Shown here in pieces: positions 8,199-17,332 of a stretch of 64,000 bases of DNA. This stretch comes from Palleronia pelagia (GTDB lineage: Bacteria > Pseudomonadota > Alphaproteobacteria > Rhodobacterales > Rhodobacteraceae). The DNA lies in the NCBI RefSeq assembly GCF_900110115.1, contig NZ_FOCM01000008.1:62001-126000 (forward strand), read 5' to 3'. A model generated the notes under the pieces. That model had not been told where the DNA came from and searched no databases. It worked only from the letters and a program-made list of their open reading frames with translations. Each line of letters opens with the position of its first letter. Positions within the stretch are counted from its first letter, which is position 1. A program made the position numbers and the translations under genes.

Positions 8199-10994
8199 AT
8201 GGCCTTCGGCAAGGGACATCATCTGCATCTGGTCGACGGCTCGGCCTTCATCTTCCGCGCCTACCACGCGCTGCCGCCGCTGACGCGCAAGTCGGACGGG
8301 ATGCCCATCGGGGCCGTATCGGGCTTCGTGAACATGATCTGGAAGATGATCGAGGACAACAAGGGTCCCGACGCGCCCACCCACGCGGCGGTGGTGTTCG
8401 ACAAGGGCAGCCACACCTTCCGCAACGACCTTTACGACGCCTACAAGGCCAACCGGGACGAGATGCCCGAAGACCTGCGCCCGCAGATCCCGCTGACGCG
8501 CGAGGCCACGCGCGCCTTCAACCTCGCCTGTCTCGAGCAGGAGGGATTCGAGGCCGACGACATCATCGCGACCCTGGCTTGCCGTGCGCGCGAGGCCGGG
8601 GGGCGCTGCACCATCATCAGCTCGGACAAGGATCTGATGCAGCTGGTGGGCGGCGGGGTCGAGATGTTCGACGCCATGAAGAACACCCGCATCGACGACG
8701 AGGGCGTGCGCGCCAAGTTCGGCGTCGGCCCGGACCGGGTGGTCGACGTGCAGGCGCTGGCCGGTGACAGCACCGACAACGTGCCCGGCGCACCCGGGAT
8801 CGGCATCAAGACGGCTGCCACTTTGATCAATGAATTCGGTAGCCTGGACGAACTTCTTGAACGGGCGCATGAAGTGCCGCAGCCCAAGCGGCGCCAGACG
8901 CTGATCGAGAAGGCCGACCAGATCCGCCTGTCGAAACAGCTGGTCCAGCTCGATTGCGACATGGCGCTGGATTACGATCTCGACAGTCTCGAGGTGCGCG
9001 AGCCGGTGACGCAGGAGCTTCTCGATTTCCTGACGCAGATGGAATTCCGGACCATGACCAAGCGCGTGTCCGACGCGCTGGGCATCGAGGCGCCCGTGAT
9101 CCGCGACCAGACCGACGATGGCGCGGCCCCGCGCGAGGAGGCCGAGCAGGTCGCCTTTCCCGAAAGCTATTCCTGGGTGAAGGACACCGACGCGCTGAAG
9201 GACTGGATCGCGCGCGCCCATGCCCGCGGCTACGTCGCCATCGACACCGAGACCACGTCCCTGAACGAGATGCAGGCGCTGCTGGTGGGCGTGTCGCTGT
9301 GCATCAAGCCGGGCGAGGCGTGCTACATCCCCCTCGGCCACAAGGAAAACGCCGAAGCCGACCTCTTCGCGACCGACGCGCTGTCGGACGGACAGATCCC
9401 CTTCGACGAGGCCATGGGGCTGCTGAAGCCGCTGTTCGAGGATCCGTCGGTCCTGAAGATCCTCCAGAACGCCAAGTACGACTGCAAGGTGCTGGCGCGG
9501 CTGGGGGTGCAGGTGGCGCCGGTGGATGACACCATGCTCATGTCCTACGCCATGAACGCCGGCCTGCACGGCCACGGCATGGACACGCTGAGCGAACGCT
9601 ACCTCGGCCACAGCCCGATCCCGATCAAGGAACTGATCGGCACGGGCAAGAGCCAGGTCACCTTCGACAAGGTCGAGATCGCCAAGGCGGTGAATTACGC
9701 CGCCGAGGACGCCGATGTCACGCTGAGGCTGTGGCACCTGTTCAAGCCGCAGCTGCACCGCAGTCACGTGACCACGGTCTACGAGACGCTCGAGCGGCCG
9801 CTGATCCCCGTTCTGGCGCGGATGGAAATGGCCGGCGTGAAGGTCGACCGCAACGTGCTGAGCCGCATGTCGGGCGCGTTCGAGCAGAAGATGGCCGGGC
9901 TCGAGGACCAGATCCGCGAGCTGGCGGGCGAGGACTTCAAGGTGTCGAGCCCCAAGCAGCTGGGCGAGATCCTGTTCGACAAGCTGGGGTTGCCGGGCGG
10001 CAAGAAGACCAAGACCGGCGCCTACCAGACCGGCGCCGATATCCTGGAAGACCTGGCGACCGAGCACGAGCTGCCCGGGCTGGTGCTGGACTGGCGGCAG
10101 GTGAGCAAGCTGAAAAGCACCTACACCGACGCGCTGCAGGACCATATCGACCCGGAAACGGGCCGGGTACACACGTCCTATTCCATCGCGGGGGCGAATA
10201 CCGGGCGTCTCGCCTCGACCGAGCCGAACCTGCAGAACATTCCCATCCGCACCGAGGAAGGCCGCCGCATCCGCGAGGCCTTCGTCGCGCCCGAGGGGCG
10301 CACGCTGGTGGCGCTGGACTACAGCCAGATCGAGCTGCGCATCCTGGCCCACATCGCCGGGATCGGCGAACTGAAGCAGGCCTTCAAGGATGGGCAGGAT
10401 ATTCACGCGCTGACCGCGTCCGAGATGTTCAACGTGCCGCTGGACCAGATGACGCCCGAGATCCGCCGCCAGGCCAAGGCGATCAATTTCGGCGTGATCT
10501 ACGGCATTTCGGGCTTCGGCCTGGCACGCAATCTGCGCATCCCGCGTGACGAGGCGCAGGGCTTCATCGACCGCTATTTCGAGCGGTTCCCCGGCATCCG
10601 CGACTACATGGACGAGACGGTGAAGTTCGCCAAGGAACACGGCTTCGTCCAGACGCTGTTCGGTCGCCGGATCAACACGCCCGAGATCAACGCCAAGGGC
10701 CCCGGCGCGGGCTTCGCCAAGCGCGCGGCCATCAACGCGCCGATCCAGGGCACGGCCGCCGACGTGATCCGCCGCGCCATGATCCGCATGGAGGACGCGA
10801 TCGCGGACCTTCCGGCGACCATGCTGCTGCAGGTCCACGATGAACTGCTGTTCGAGGTGGACCAGGGCGCCGAGGACGACCTGGTGAAGGCCGCGCGCGA
10901 GGTGATGGAGGGCGCGTCTCTGCCCGCCGTGGACCTGTCCGTGCCGCTGGAGGTCGACGCGGGGCAGGGCGCCACCTGGGCCGCCGCCCACTAA
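8199..10994 (+). CDS. polA: DNA polymerase I
   Basis: 931-residue three-domain enzyme for Okazaki fragment maturation and excision repair. The N-terminal 5'-3' exonuclease domain begins HLVDGSAFIFRAYHAL and has the helix-3-turn motif VPGAPGIGIKTA. The 3'-5' proofreading domain appears intact: DTETTSL (Exo I), NAKYDCKVL (Exo II) and YAAEDADVT (Exo III). The polymerase domain shows DYSQIELR (motif A), the O-helix RRQAKAINFGVIYG (motif B) and QVHDELLFE (motif C). Length is typical of alphaproteobacterial PolA. Start ATG follows GGAGAACGCC. Confidence 0.97.
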   Translation: MAFGKGHHLHLVDGSAFIFRAYHALPPLTRKSDGMPIGAVSGFVNMIWKMIEDNKGPDAPTHAAVVFDKGSHTFRNDLYDAYKANRDEMPEDLRPQIPLTREATRAFNLACLEQEGFEADDIIATLACRAREAGGRCTIISSDKDLMQLVGGGVEMFDAMKNTRIDDEGVRAKFGVGPDRVVDVQALAGDSTDNVPGAPGIGIKTAATLINEFGSLDELLERAHEVPQPKRRQTLIEKADQIRLSKQLVQLDCDMALDYDLDSLEVREPVTQELLDFLTQMEFRTMTKRVSDALGIEAPVIRDQTDDGAAPREEAEQVAFPESYSWVKDTDALKDWIARAHARGYVAIDTETTSLNEMQALLVGVSLCIKPGEACYIPLGHKENAEADLFATDALSDGQIPFDEAMGLLKPLFEDPSVLKILQNAKYDCKVLARLGVQVAPVDDTMLMSYAMNAGLHGHGMDTLSERYLGHSPIPIKELIGTGKSQVTFDKVEIAKAVNYAAEDADVTLRLWHLFKPQLHRSHVTTVYETLERPLIPVLARMEMAGVKVDRNVLSRMSGAFEQKMAGLEDQIRELAGEDFKVSSPKQLGEILFDKLGLPGGKKTKTGAYQTGADILEDLATEHELPGLVLDWRQVSKLKSTYTDALQDHIDPETGRVHTSYSIAGANTGRLASTEPNLQNIPIRTEEGRRIREAFVAPEGRTLVALDYSQIELRILAHIAGIGELKQAFKDGQDIHALTASEMFNVPLDQMTPEIRRQAKAINFGVIYGISGFGLARNLRIPRDEAQGFIDRYFERFPGIRDYMDETVKFAKEHGFVQTLFGRRINTPEINAKGPGAGFAKRAAINAPIQGTAADVIRRAMIRMEDAIADLPATMLLQVHDELLFEVDQGAEDDLVKAAREVMEGASLPAVDLSVPLEVDAGQGATWAAAH

Positions 10995-11031
10995 TTTCCC
11001 CGATTGTCAAAGCGTGGAACTGTCGCAGGAG

Positions 11032-11064
11032 CCTCCGGTTGGGTACGGGCAACCCAACCGAAGG
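11032..11064 (+). promoter_or_regulatory. Hairpin overlapping the ribosome site of the manganese catalase gene
   Basis: CGGTTGGGT (11036-11044) and ACCCAACCG (11052-11060) are perfect 9-base inverted arms with a 7-base loop; beyond one mismatch, CCT (11032-11034) can pair with AGG (11062-11064). The right foot includes part of the AAGGA ribosome site of the catalase gene (ATG at 11072). It may end polA transcription, be an operator, or mask the ribosome site in RNA. There is no U-tract. Confidence 0.6.
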
Positions 11065-11071
11065 ACCTTTC

Positions 11072-11899
11072 ATGTTCCATCATTCAAGCAAGCTGCAATA
11101 CGAAGTGCGCGTCGACACGCCTGACCCGGTCTTCGCGAAATATCTTCAACAGGCGATTGGCGGCGTCGAAGGCGAAATCCGCGTCGCGATGCAGTATTTC
11201 TTTCAGGCCATGGGTGCGCGAGGCGACAAGCGCTTTCGCGACATGCTGATGATGACGGCCACCGAGGAACTCAGCCATATCGAGTTCCTGGGCCATGCCG
11301 TCGCGCTCAACCTCGAGAAGGCGCCGCTCGACGCCCAGGAAGCCGGGGCCGCCGACTCGGTGGTCGGTGCGATCATGGGCGGTATGAACCCGCGCCACGT
11401 TCTGTCCTCCGGCCTGTCGGCGATGCCGGTCAATGCCAACGGCGTCCCCTTCGACATGAGCCATATCTACGCGACGGGCAATATCGGGGCCGACATGCTG
11501 GCCAACGCGATGGCCGAGTCGTCCGGCCGGGTCCTGGCCTCGCGGCTTTACAACATGACCGACGATGCCGGCATGAAGGACATGCTGTCTTTCCTCATCG
11601 CCCGCGACACGATGCATCAGCAGCAATGGCTCGCCGCGATCGAGGAACTGGGCGGCATCGAGAAATGCATGCCGGTTCCGAATTCCACGCCCGAGGAACA
11701 CGAGGCGATGAAACACAGCTACTATTTCCTCAACACGTCGCTCGACGAGGAGACGCCGCAGGGCGTCTGGACCAATGGCGGTCCGTCCATGGACGGGCGC
11801 GGCACCTATACCGCGCGCGACAAGGCCGAACCCGAGGGCCAAGTGCCCGATCTCGGCAAGGCGCGTGAGAAATCCGCGGCGCAGACCGAACAGATGTGA
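11072..11899 (+). CDS. Manganese catalase (non-heme)
   Basis: 275-residue ferritin-like dimanganese catalase that disproportionates hydrogen peroxide in the cytoplasm. The dimetal ligands expected from the Lactobacillus enzyme are all present: E35 (GVEGEIRVAMQ), E66 and H69 (TATEELSHIEF), E149 (MAESSGR) and H182 (IARDTMHQQQW). The C-terminal charged tail is typical. The start follows an AAGGA site that is part of a strong hairpin. It is followed by an RNA-modifying enzyme and a peroxiredoxin-like gene on the same strand, so this stretch has an oxidative stress flavour. Confidence 0.93.
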   Translation: MFHHSSKLQYEVRVDTPDPVFAKYLQQAIGGVEGEIRVAMQYFFQAMGARGDKRFRDMLMMTATEELSHIEFLGHAVALNLEKAPLDAQEAGAADSVVGAIMGGMNPRHVLSSGLSAMPVNANGVPFDMSHIYATGNIGADMLANAMAESSGRVLASRLYNMTDDAGMKDMLSFLIARDTMHQQQWLAAIEELGGIEKCMPVPNSTPEEHEAMKHSYYFLNTSLDEETPQGVWTNGGPSMDGRGTYTARDKAEPEGQVPDLGKAREKSAAQTEQM

Positions 11900-11988
11900 C
11901 CCGCGGGGACCGGGGCGGCACGACCGCGCTGTCGCCCCGGCCCGTTTCACCCTATGGTTCGGTCCATGCCCGCGCCCCTGTTCGCCCC

Positions 11989-12576
11989 ATGCTGATCGCG
12001 CTCAACAAGCCCATGAACCGCCTGAGCCAGTTCACCGACGAGGGACGCTGGCAGGGGCTGTCGGGTCTGGACCTGCCCAAGGGCGTCTATGCCGCCGGGC
12101 GGCTGGACCGCGATAGCGAGGGGCTGCTTCTGCTGACCGATGACGGGCGGCTGCAGGCGCGCATCACCTCGGCCCGGGTCGAGAAAAGCTATCTCGCGCT
12201 TGTCGAGGGGCGCATCAGCGCCGGCGCGCTGGCCCAGCTGCGCGTCGGTGTGCAGCTGAAGGACGGGCCGACGCGCCCCGCGGGGGCCGAGGCCATCGAC
12301 CCGCCCGACCTGTGGGAGCGCGACCCGCCGGTGCGCGTGCGCAAGACGGTCCCCGACAGCTGGCTGCGGCTTGAACTGCGCGAGGGGCGCAACCGTCAGG
12401 TGCGCCGGATGTGCGCCGCGGTGGGCTTTCCCTGTCTGCGGCTGGTGCGCTGGCGCATCGGGAATGTCTCGGTGGACGGTCTCGAGCCGGGCCAATGGCG
12501 CGAGGTCGACCCGGCCGAACTTGGCCTCTCGGGACAGGGAGGCAATAGAGCGGGTCCGCGACCCCCGCGGCGCTGA
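11989..12576 (+). CDS. rluE: 23S rRNA pseudouridine synthase, RluE-like
   Basis: 195-residue RsuA-family pseudouridine synthase without an S4 domain, as in RluE, which modifies U2457 of 23S rRNA. The catalytic aspartate lies in YAAGRLDRDSEGLLLLTDDG (motif II), and REGRNRQVRRMCAAVG is motif III. The ATG at 11989 begins directly at the conserved LIALNKPMNRLSQFTDEGRW block; a GTG at 11896 overlapping the catalase stop would add 31 unconserved residues. Specificity for U2457 is inferred from the RluE-like N-terminus. Confidence 0.87.
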   Translation: MLIALNKPMNRLSQFTDEGRWQGLSGLDLPKGVYAAGRLDRDSEGLLLLTDDGRLQARITSARVEKSYLALVEGRISAGALAQLRVGVQLKDGPTRPAGAEAIDPPDLWERDPPVRVRKTVPDSWLRLELREGRNRQVRRMCAAVGFPCLRLVRWRIGNVSVDGLEPGQWREVDPAELGLSGQGGNRAGPRPPRR

Positions 12577-12665
12577 GCGGCACGGTGGGCGGAAACACCG
12601 CAGGAACCGCATCTCGGGCGCGGGCCTTGGTCGCACAAACACAGAGACGACCGAAAGGACACCCC

Positions 12666-13190
12666 ATGCCCCAGACACCCGAAGCCGCACAGAAGGCCCC
12701 CGCGCTCGACATTCCGCTGATCATCGGCACCCGCTGGAAGCTGGAAGACCAGTCGCCCAGGGCGTTCACCCAGATCATCGTCTATCGCGGGCTGCATTGC
12801 CCCATGTGCAAGAAGTACCTGTCGCAGGTGCGCGAGCTTTACGACGACTTCCTCGCCAAGGGCGTCGAGACGATCCACGTCTCGATGGACACGGAAGACC
12901 GCGCGCGCGAGGCGCACGAGAACTGGGGCCTCGACCCGATCCCCATGGGCTATGGCCTGACCGAGGCGCAGGCGGCTGACTGGGGGCTGTATGTCTCCAG
13001 GGCCATCAAGGACGCCGAGGCCGACGTCTTCGCCGAGCCGGCCGTCTTCTGGGTGCGCCCGGACGGCGAGCTATACCTCGCCTCGGTGTCGAATTCGCCC
13101 TTCGCGCGGCCCGACCTGGCCGAGTTGCTCGACAAGGTCGATTTCATCCGGGACGAGGACTACCCGGCGCGCGGCACCAAGGCGGCCTGA
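12666..13190 (+). CDS. Peroxiredoxin-like (AhpC/TSA fold) protein
   Basis: 174 residues with a thioredoxin fold. The active-site-like motif GLHCPMCKKYL (C-x2-C near residue 45) replaces the usual peroxiredoxin PxxxTxxC and is typical of the peroxiredoxin-like AhpC/TSA subfamily. VFWVRPDGELYLASVSNSPFARPDL near the C-terminus is also characteristic. A thiol-dependent peroxidase or reductase role is likely but the substrate is unknown. The ATG at 12666 has an AAAGGA site seven bases upstream; an in-frame start at 12585 is less likely. Confidence 0.82.
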   Translation: MPQTPEAAQKAPALDIPLIIGTRWKLEDQSPRAFTQIIVYRGLHCPMCKKYLSQVRELYDDFLAKGVETIHVSMDTEDRAREAHENWGLDPIPMGYGLTEAQAADWGLYVSRAIKDAEADVFAEPAVFWVRPDGELYLASVSNSPFARPDLAELLDKVDFIRDEDYPARGTKAA

Positions 13191-13243
13191 TCCTGGCGCG
13201 CGGCTGGTGGCGCTCGCCGCGCATTTCCTGCTAGGCCTGTGCC

Positions 13244-14107
13244 ATGCCCCATGACCACGTCCATCACGCGGGACCCGAGGGCGACCGGCGCGTCGCGCTG
13301 GCCGTCGGGGTCAACATCGTCCTGACGGTCGCGCAGGTAGTCGGGGGGCTTTTGTCCGGGTCGCTCGCGCTGATCGCGGACGCGCTGCACAACCTGTCGG
13401 ACGCGCTGAGCCTGATCATCGCGCTGGTGGCGCGCCGCATCGCCCAAAGGCCCGCCGACGACCAGATGACCTTCGGCTATGGCCGGGCCGAGGTGGTCGC
13501 GGCGCTGGTCAACCTGACCACGCTGATCGTGCTGGGTCTTTTCCTGATCTACGAGGGGATCGGACGCCTGTTCGACCCGCAGCCCATCGATGGCTGGATC
13601 GTGGTGATCCTCGCGGCGATCGCGCTGGTGGTCGACCTGGTCACGGCCTTCCTGACCTACGCCATGGCGAAAGGGTCGATGAATATCCGCGCGGCGTTCC
13701 TGCACAACCTGGCCGACGCGCTGGGGTCGGTCGGGGTGATCGTCGCGGGCACGCTCGTGCTGCTTTACGATTGGCGGCTGGTGGACCCGATCGTGACGCT
13801 GGGCATCGCCGCCTACATCCTGTGGCACGGCGTGGCCGAGATCGGCCCGGCCATTCGCCTGCTGATGCTGGGCACGCCGCCCGAGGTCGAGACCGGCGCG
13901 GTGCGCGAGGCCATCGACGGGGTCGAGGGGGTGGCGCGGATCAGTCACCTGCACCTGTGGCAGATCGACGAGGGCAAGACGAGCGTCGAGGCCCGCGTCG
14001 TGCTGATCGCGGGATCCGATCCGGTCGCGACCGCGCGGGCGGTGAAGGCGGCGCTGAACGACCGGTTCGGCATTGCCCACGCCACGGTCGAGCCGCAGCA
14101 GGACTGA
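13244..14107 (+). CDS. Cation diffusion facilitator (Zn2+/Co2+ efflux), CzcD/ZitB type
   Basis: 287 residues with six predicted membrane helices and a cytoplasmic C-terminal domain (about residues 205-287). The intramembrane zinc site is given by the paired HxxxD motifs ADALHNLSD (helix 2) and HNLADALG (helix 5), typical of zinc/proton antiporters. The N-terminus is His-rich (MPHDHVHHAG), another feature of zinc exporters. It sits alone behind the peroxiredoxin-like gene. Confidence 0.92.
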   Translation: MPHDHVHHAGPEGDRRVALAVGVNIVLTVAQVVGGLLSGSLALIADALHNLSDALSLIIALVARRIAQRPADDQMTFGYGRAEVVAALVNLTTLIVLGLFLIYEGIGRLFDPQPIDGWIVVILAAIALVVDLVTAFLTYAMAKGSMNIRAAFLHNLADALGSVGVIVAGTLVLLYDWRLVDPIVTLGIAAYILWHGVAEIGPAIRLLMLGTPPEVETGAVREAIDGVEGVARISHLHLWQIDEGKTSVEARVVLIAGSDPVATARAVKAALNDRFGIAHATVEPQQD

Positions 14108-14155
14108 CGCCGCGACCTGCGTGAAACCGTCGCGCCCCCGCCCGAGTTGGGCGGC

Positions 14156-14800
14156 ATGAACTGGATATCCGAAAACAGCGAGATCCTGAGCCTGGCGCTC
14201 TCGGCGCTCATGGCGCTTATCTGGATCGTCTACCTGCAGATCTTCGCCATGGGCTACCTGCGCCAGCGGCGGCCCATCGTCCTGATCAGCCGCACGGCGG
14301 GTACGGGGGACAGCGCGCGGTGCTTCGTGTCGAACATGGGCGCCGAGCCGATCTACCTGACGGCGCTGATCGCCGACGTGTGCATCGGCGATACCCTGAA
14401 CCGCAGCTTCGTGACCGACCGCGATGAGCTGGGTGCCGACGACATCGACAGTCCGGGGGATGCGACGAACCAGGGACCGCTGAGTTCGGGCAGCTACCTG
14501 GATGCGGGCAATTTCGGGACGATCCTGAAGCGGGCGCTGGATCACCTGGACCTGTCCGACCACGACGAACAGGTCTCGGAGTTGCGCCTGACGGTCCTGT
14601 GCAACTCGGGCCATTCGAACCTTCTGGTGGCGGCCAGCCGGTCCTTCCGCGTGGGCTGGGCCGACGGCACGCGCATGTTCATCCCGCGTCGCCCGCAGAC
14701 CGACCAGGCGTCGTCGTATTTCAGGCGGCTGCACTATCACCGGGTGCTTCAGCAGGCCATCGACGACGAGGCCGCGCGGCTGACCGGCCACGACAGCTGA
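14156..14800 (+). CDS. Single-pass membrane protein of unknown function
   Basis: 214 residues with one N-terminal membrane helix (about residues 10-32, ILSLALSALMALIWIVYL) followed by a soluble domain of mixed strands and a basic C-terminal segment (FRRLHYHRVLQQAIDDEAARLTG). Start chosen at the ATG at 14156; a TTG at 14147 is possible. Relatives of this layout occur in Roseobacter genomes without a known role. It is convergent with the DUF1285 gene, with 9 bases between stops. Confidence 0.6.
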   Translation: MNWISENSEILSLALSALMALIWIVYLQIFAMGYLRQRRPIVLISRTAGTGDSARCFVSNMGAEPIYLTALIADVCIGDTLNRSFVTDRDELGADDIDSPGDATNQGPLSSGSYLDAGNFGTILKRALDHLDLSDHDEQVSELRLTVLCNSGHSNLLVAASRSFRVGWADGTRMFIPRRPQTDQASSYFRRLHYHRVLQQAIDDEAARLTGHDS

Positions 14801-14809
14801 ACGTGCGGC

Positions 14810-15394
14810 TCAGGGCAGCTCGGCCGCCGGGATGATCGGGAAGAACACACCGGCCGAATGCACGCCGAACCATTCCTCGCCCTCGTGCGTGGCGGTCTCG
14901 CCCATGTCGACCAGTCGGTAGAAGCTCTTGCGGTCGATCAGCGCCTCGAGGTTGCGACGGATCAGCACATAGGGCGAAGGCTCGCCCGTGTCGGGGTCGC
15001 GGGTCACGCGGATCGGATGATCGGCGTCCGCGCACACCGTGTCGCCCACGTTGGTCGTGAAGTGCAGCCCGCCGTCGACCTCGGCCACGTCGACTGCGAC
15101 GAAGGGCGCGTCCTCGACCTTGATGCCCAGTTTTTCCACCGGCGTGACAAGGAAATAGTCGTCGCCCTCGCGCTTGAGGATGGTCGAGAAGAGCCGCACC
15201 AGTTTTGACCGCCCGATCGGCGTGCCTTCGTGCATCCATGTGCCGTCGCGCTGGATCACCAGGTCCATTTCGCCGCAATAGGGCGGATCCCACTTGTCGA
15301 CCGGCGGTAAGCCACGCGCGCCCGCTTTTCGGGCAGCGTCGGCCAGCGCGCCGGTATCCGCACTCACATTTCCATCAGGGGAGCCTTTTGACAT
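14810..15394 (-). CDS. DUF1285 protein
   Basis: 194 residues. The conserved core begins PPVDKWDPPYCGEMDLVIQRDGTWMHEGTPIGR and continues through LVRLFSTILKREGDDYFLVTPVEK, the signature of the DUF1285 family, cytoplasmic proteins of unknown function. The start at 15394 gives a normal-length N-terminus. The gene is divergent from moxR with 61 bases between starts, and it precedes MoxR modules in several related genomes, so it may be functionally tied to them. Confidence 0.8.
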   Translation of the reverse strand: MSKGSPDGNVSADTGALADAARKAGARGLPPVDKWDPPYCGEMDLVIQRDGTWMHEGTPIGRSKLVRLFSTILKREGDDYFLVTPVEKLGIKVEDAPFVAVDVAEVDGGLHFTTNVGDTVCADADHPIRVTRDPDTGEPSPYVLIRRNLEALIDRKSFYRLVDMGETATHEGEEWFGVHSAGVFFPIIPAAELP

Positions 15395-15455
15395 TTGTGC
15401 CTGCCGCGTTCGATCTACATCATGGGGTGAGCATAGCGGGCGAGGTAGGATTGTC

Positions 15456-16450
<995 letters not shown>

Positions 16451-16454
<4 letters not shown>

Positions 16455-17332
16455 GCGATCCCGCCGCCCTCAGATCCCGCGCCGAGACGCTGGCCGGCCC
16501 GCTGCCGGCGCTGCTTGCGGGTGCCCAGCACCTGGCACGGACGGTCATGCTGGGCAGCCACGGGCGGCGGCGCCCGGGGCAGGGCGACGAGTTCTGGCAA
16601 TACCGCCCCGCCATTCCCGGCGACGCGGCGCGCAGCGTGGACTGGCGCCGCTCGGCCCGGTCGGACGGGCATTTCGTGCGCGAGAAGGAATGGCAGGCCG
16701 CGCAGTCGGTGATGCTGTGGGTGGACCAGTCGGCGTCCATGAGCTTCGCCTCGAAGGGCCAGGCCCCCAAGTCCGACCGCGCGGCCGAACTGGCGCTGGC
16801 CACCGCGATCCTGCTGGGCCACGGGGGCGAGCGGGTGGGGCTCTGCGACCACGACCTGCCGCCGCGCACTGGGTCGCTGCAACTGCTGCGGCTGGCCCAG
16901 GCGCTGGGCGCGGGCGACGCGGCGGCCCAACCGCCCGATTACGGTGCGCCGCTGGCGCGCGAGATGCCGTCGCGGTCGCGCGCGCTGTTCCTGTCGGACT
17001 TCCTGGGCGACGTGACCCCGGTCGAGGGCGCGCTGCTCGAGGCCGCGGATCGCGGGATCTCGGGCGTGCTGGTGCAGGTGCTCGACCCGCAGGAAGAGGC
17101 GTTCCCGTTCGACGGACGCACGATCTTCGAATCCATGGGCGGCACGCTCAGCCACGAGACCCTGAAGGCGGGCGAGCTGCGCAATCGCTACCTCGACCGG
17201 CTGGCCGAGCGGAAGGACCGCCTTTTGCAGCTGTGCCGGACCACGGGCTGGCAATACACGGTCCATCACACGGACACGCCGCCGCAATCCGCCCTTCTGT
17301 GGATCTACGGCGCGCTGGAGCGTGATCACTGA
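16451..17332 (+). CDS. DUF58/VWA-like protein
   Basis: 293 residues, GTG start overlapping the moxR stop. The DUF58 core is RRRPGQGDEFWQYRPAIPGDAARSVDWRRSARSD, followed by a VWA-type metal site LWVDQSASMSF (DxSxS). Family proteins bind metal through this site and are partners of MoxR. The stop overlaps the ATG of the next gene (TGATG). Confidence 0.9.

Noticed and set aside
8823-8830. TTGATCAA as an FNR-like site
   Set aside because: It lacks the four-base gap of the FNR/FnrL consensus and lies within polA.
8085-10991. Very long open frame on the minus strand opposite polA
   Set aside because: It mirrors polA codon usage in a high-GC genome and gives a low-complexity Arg/His/Ala-rich protein without recognisable domains. 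The same holds for minus-strand frames opposite glyQ/glyS and the PPDK-like gene.
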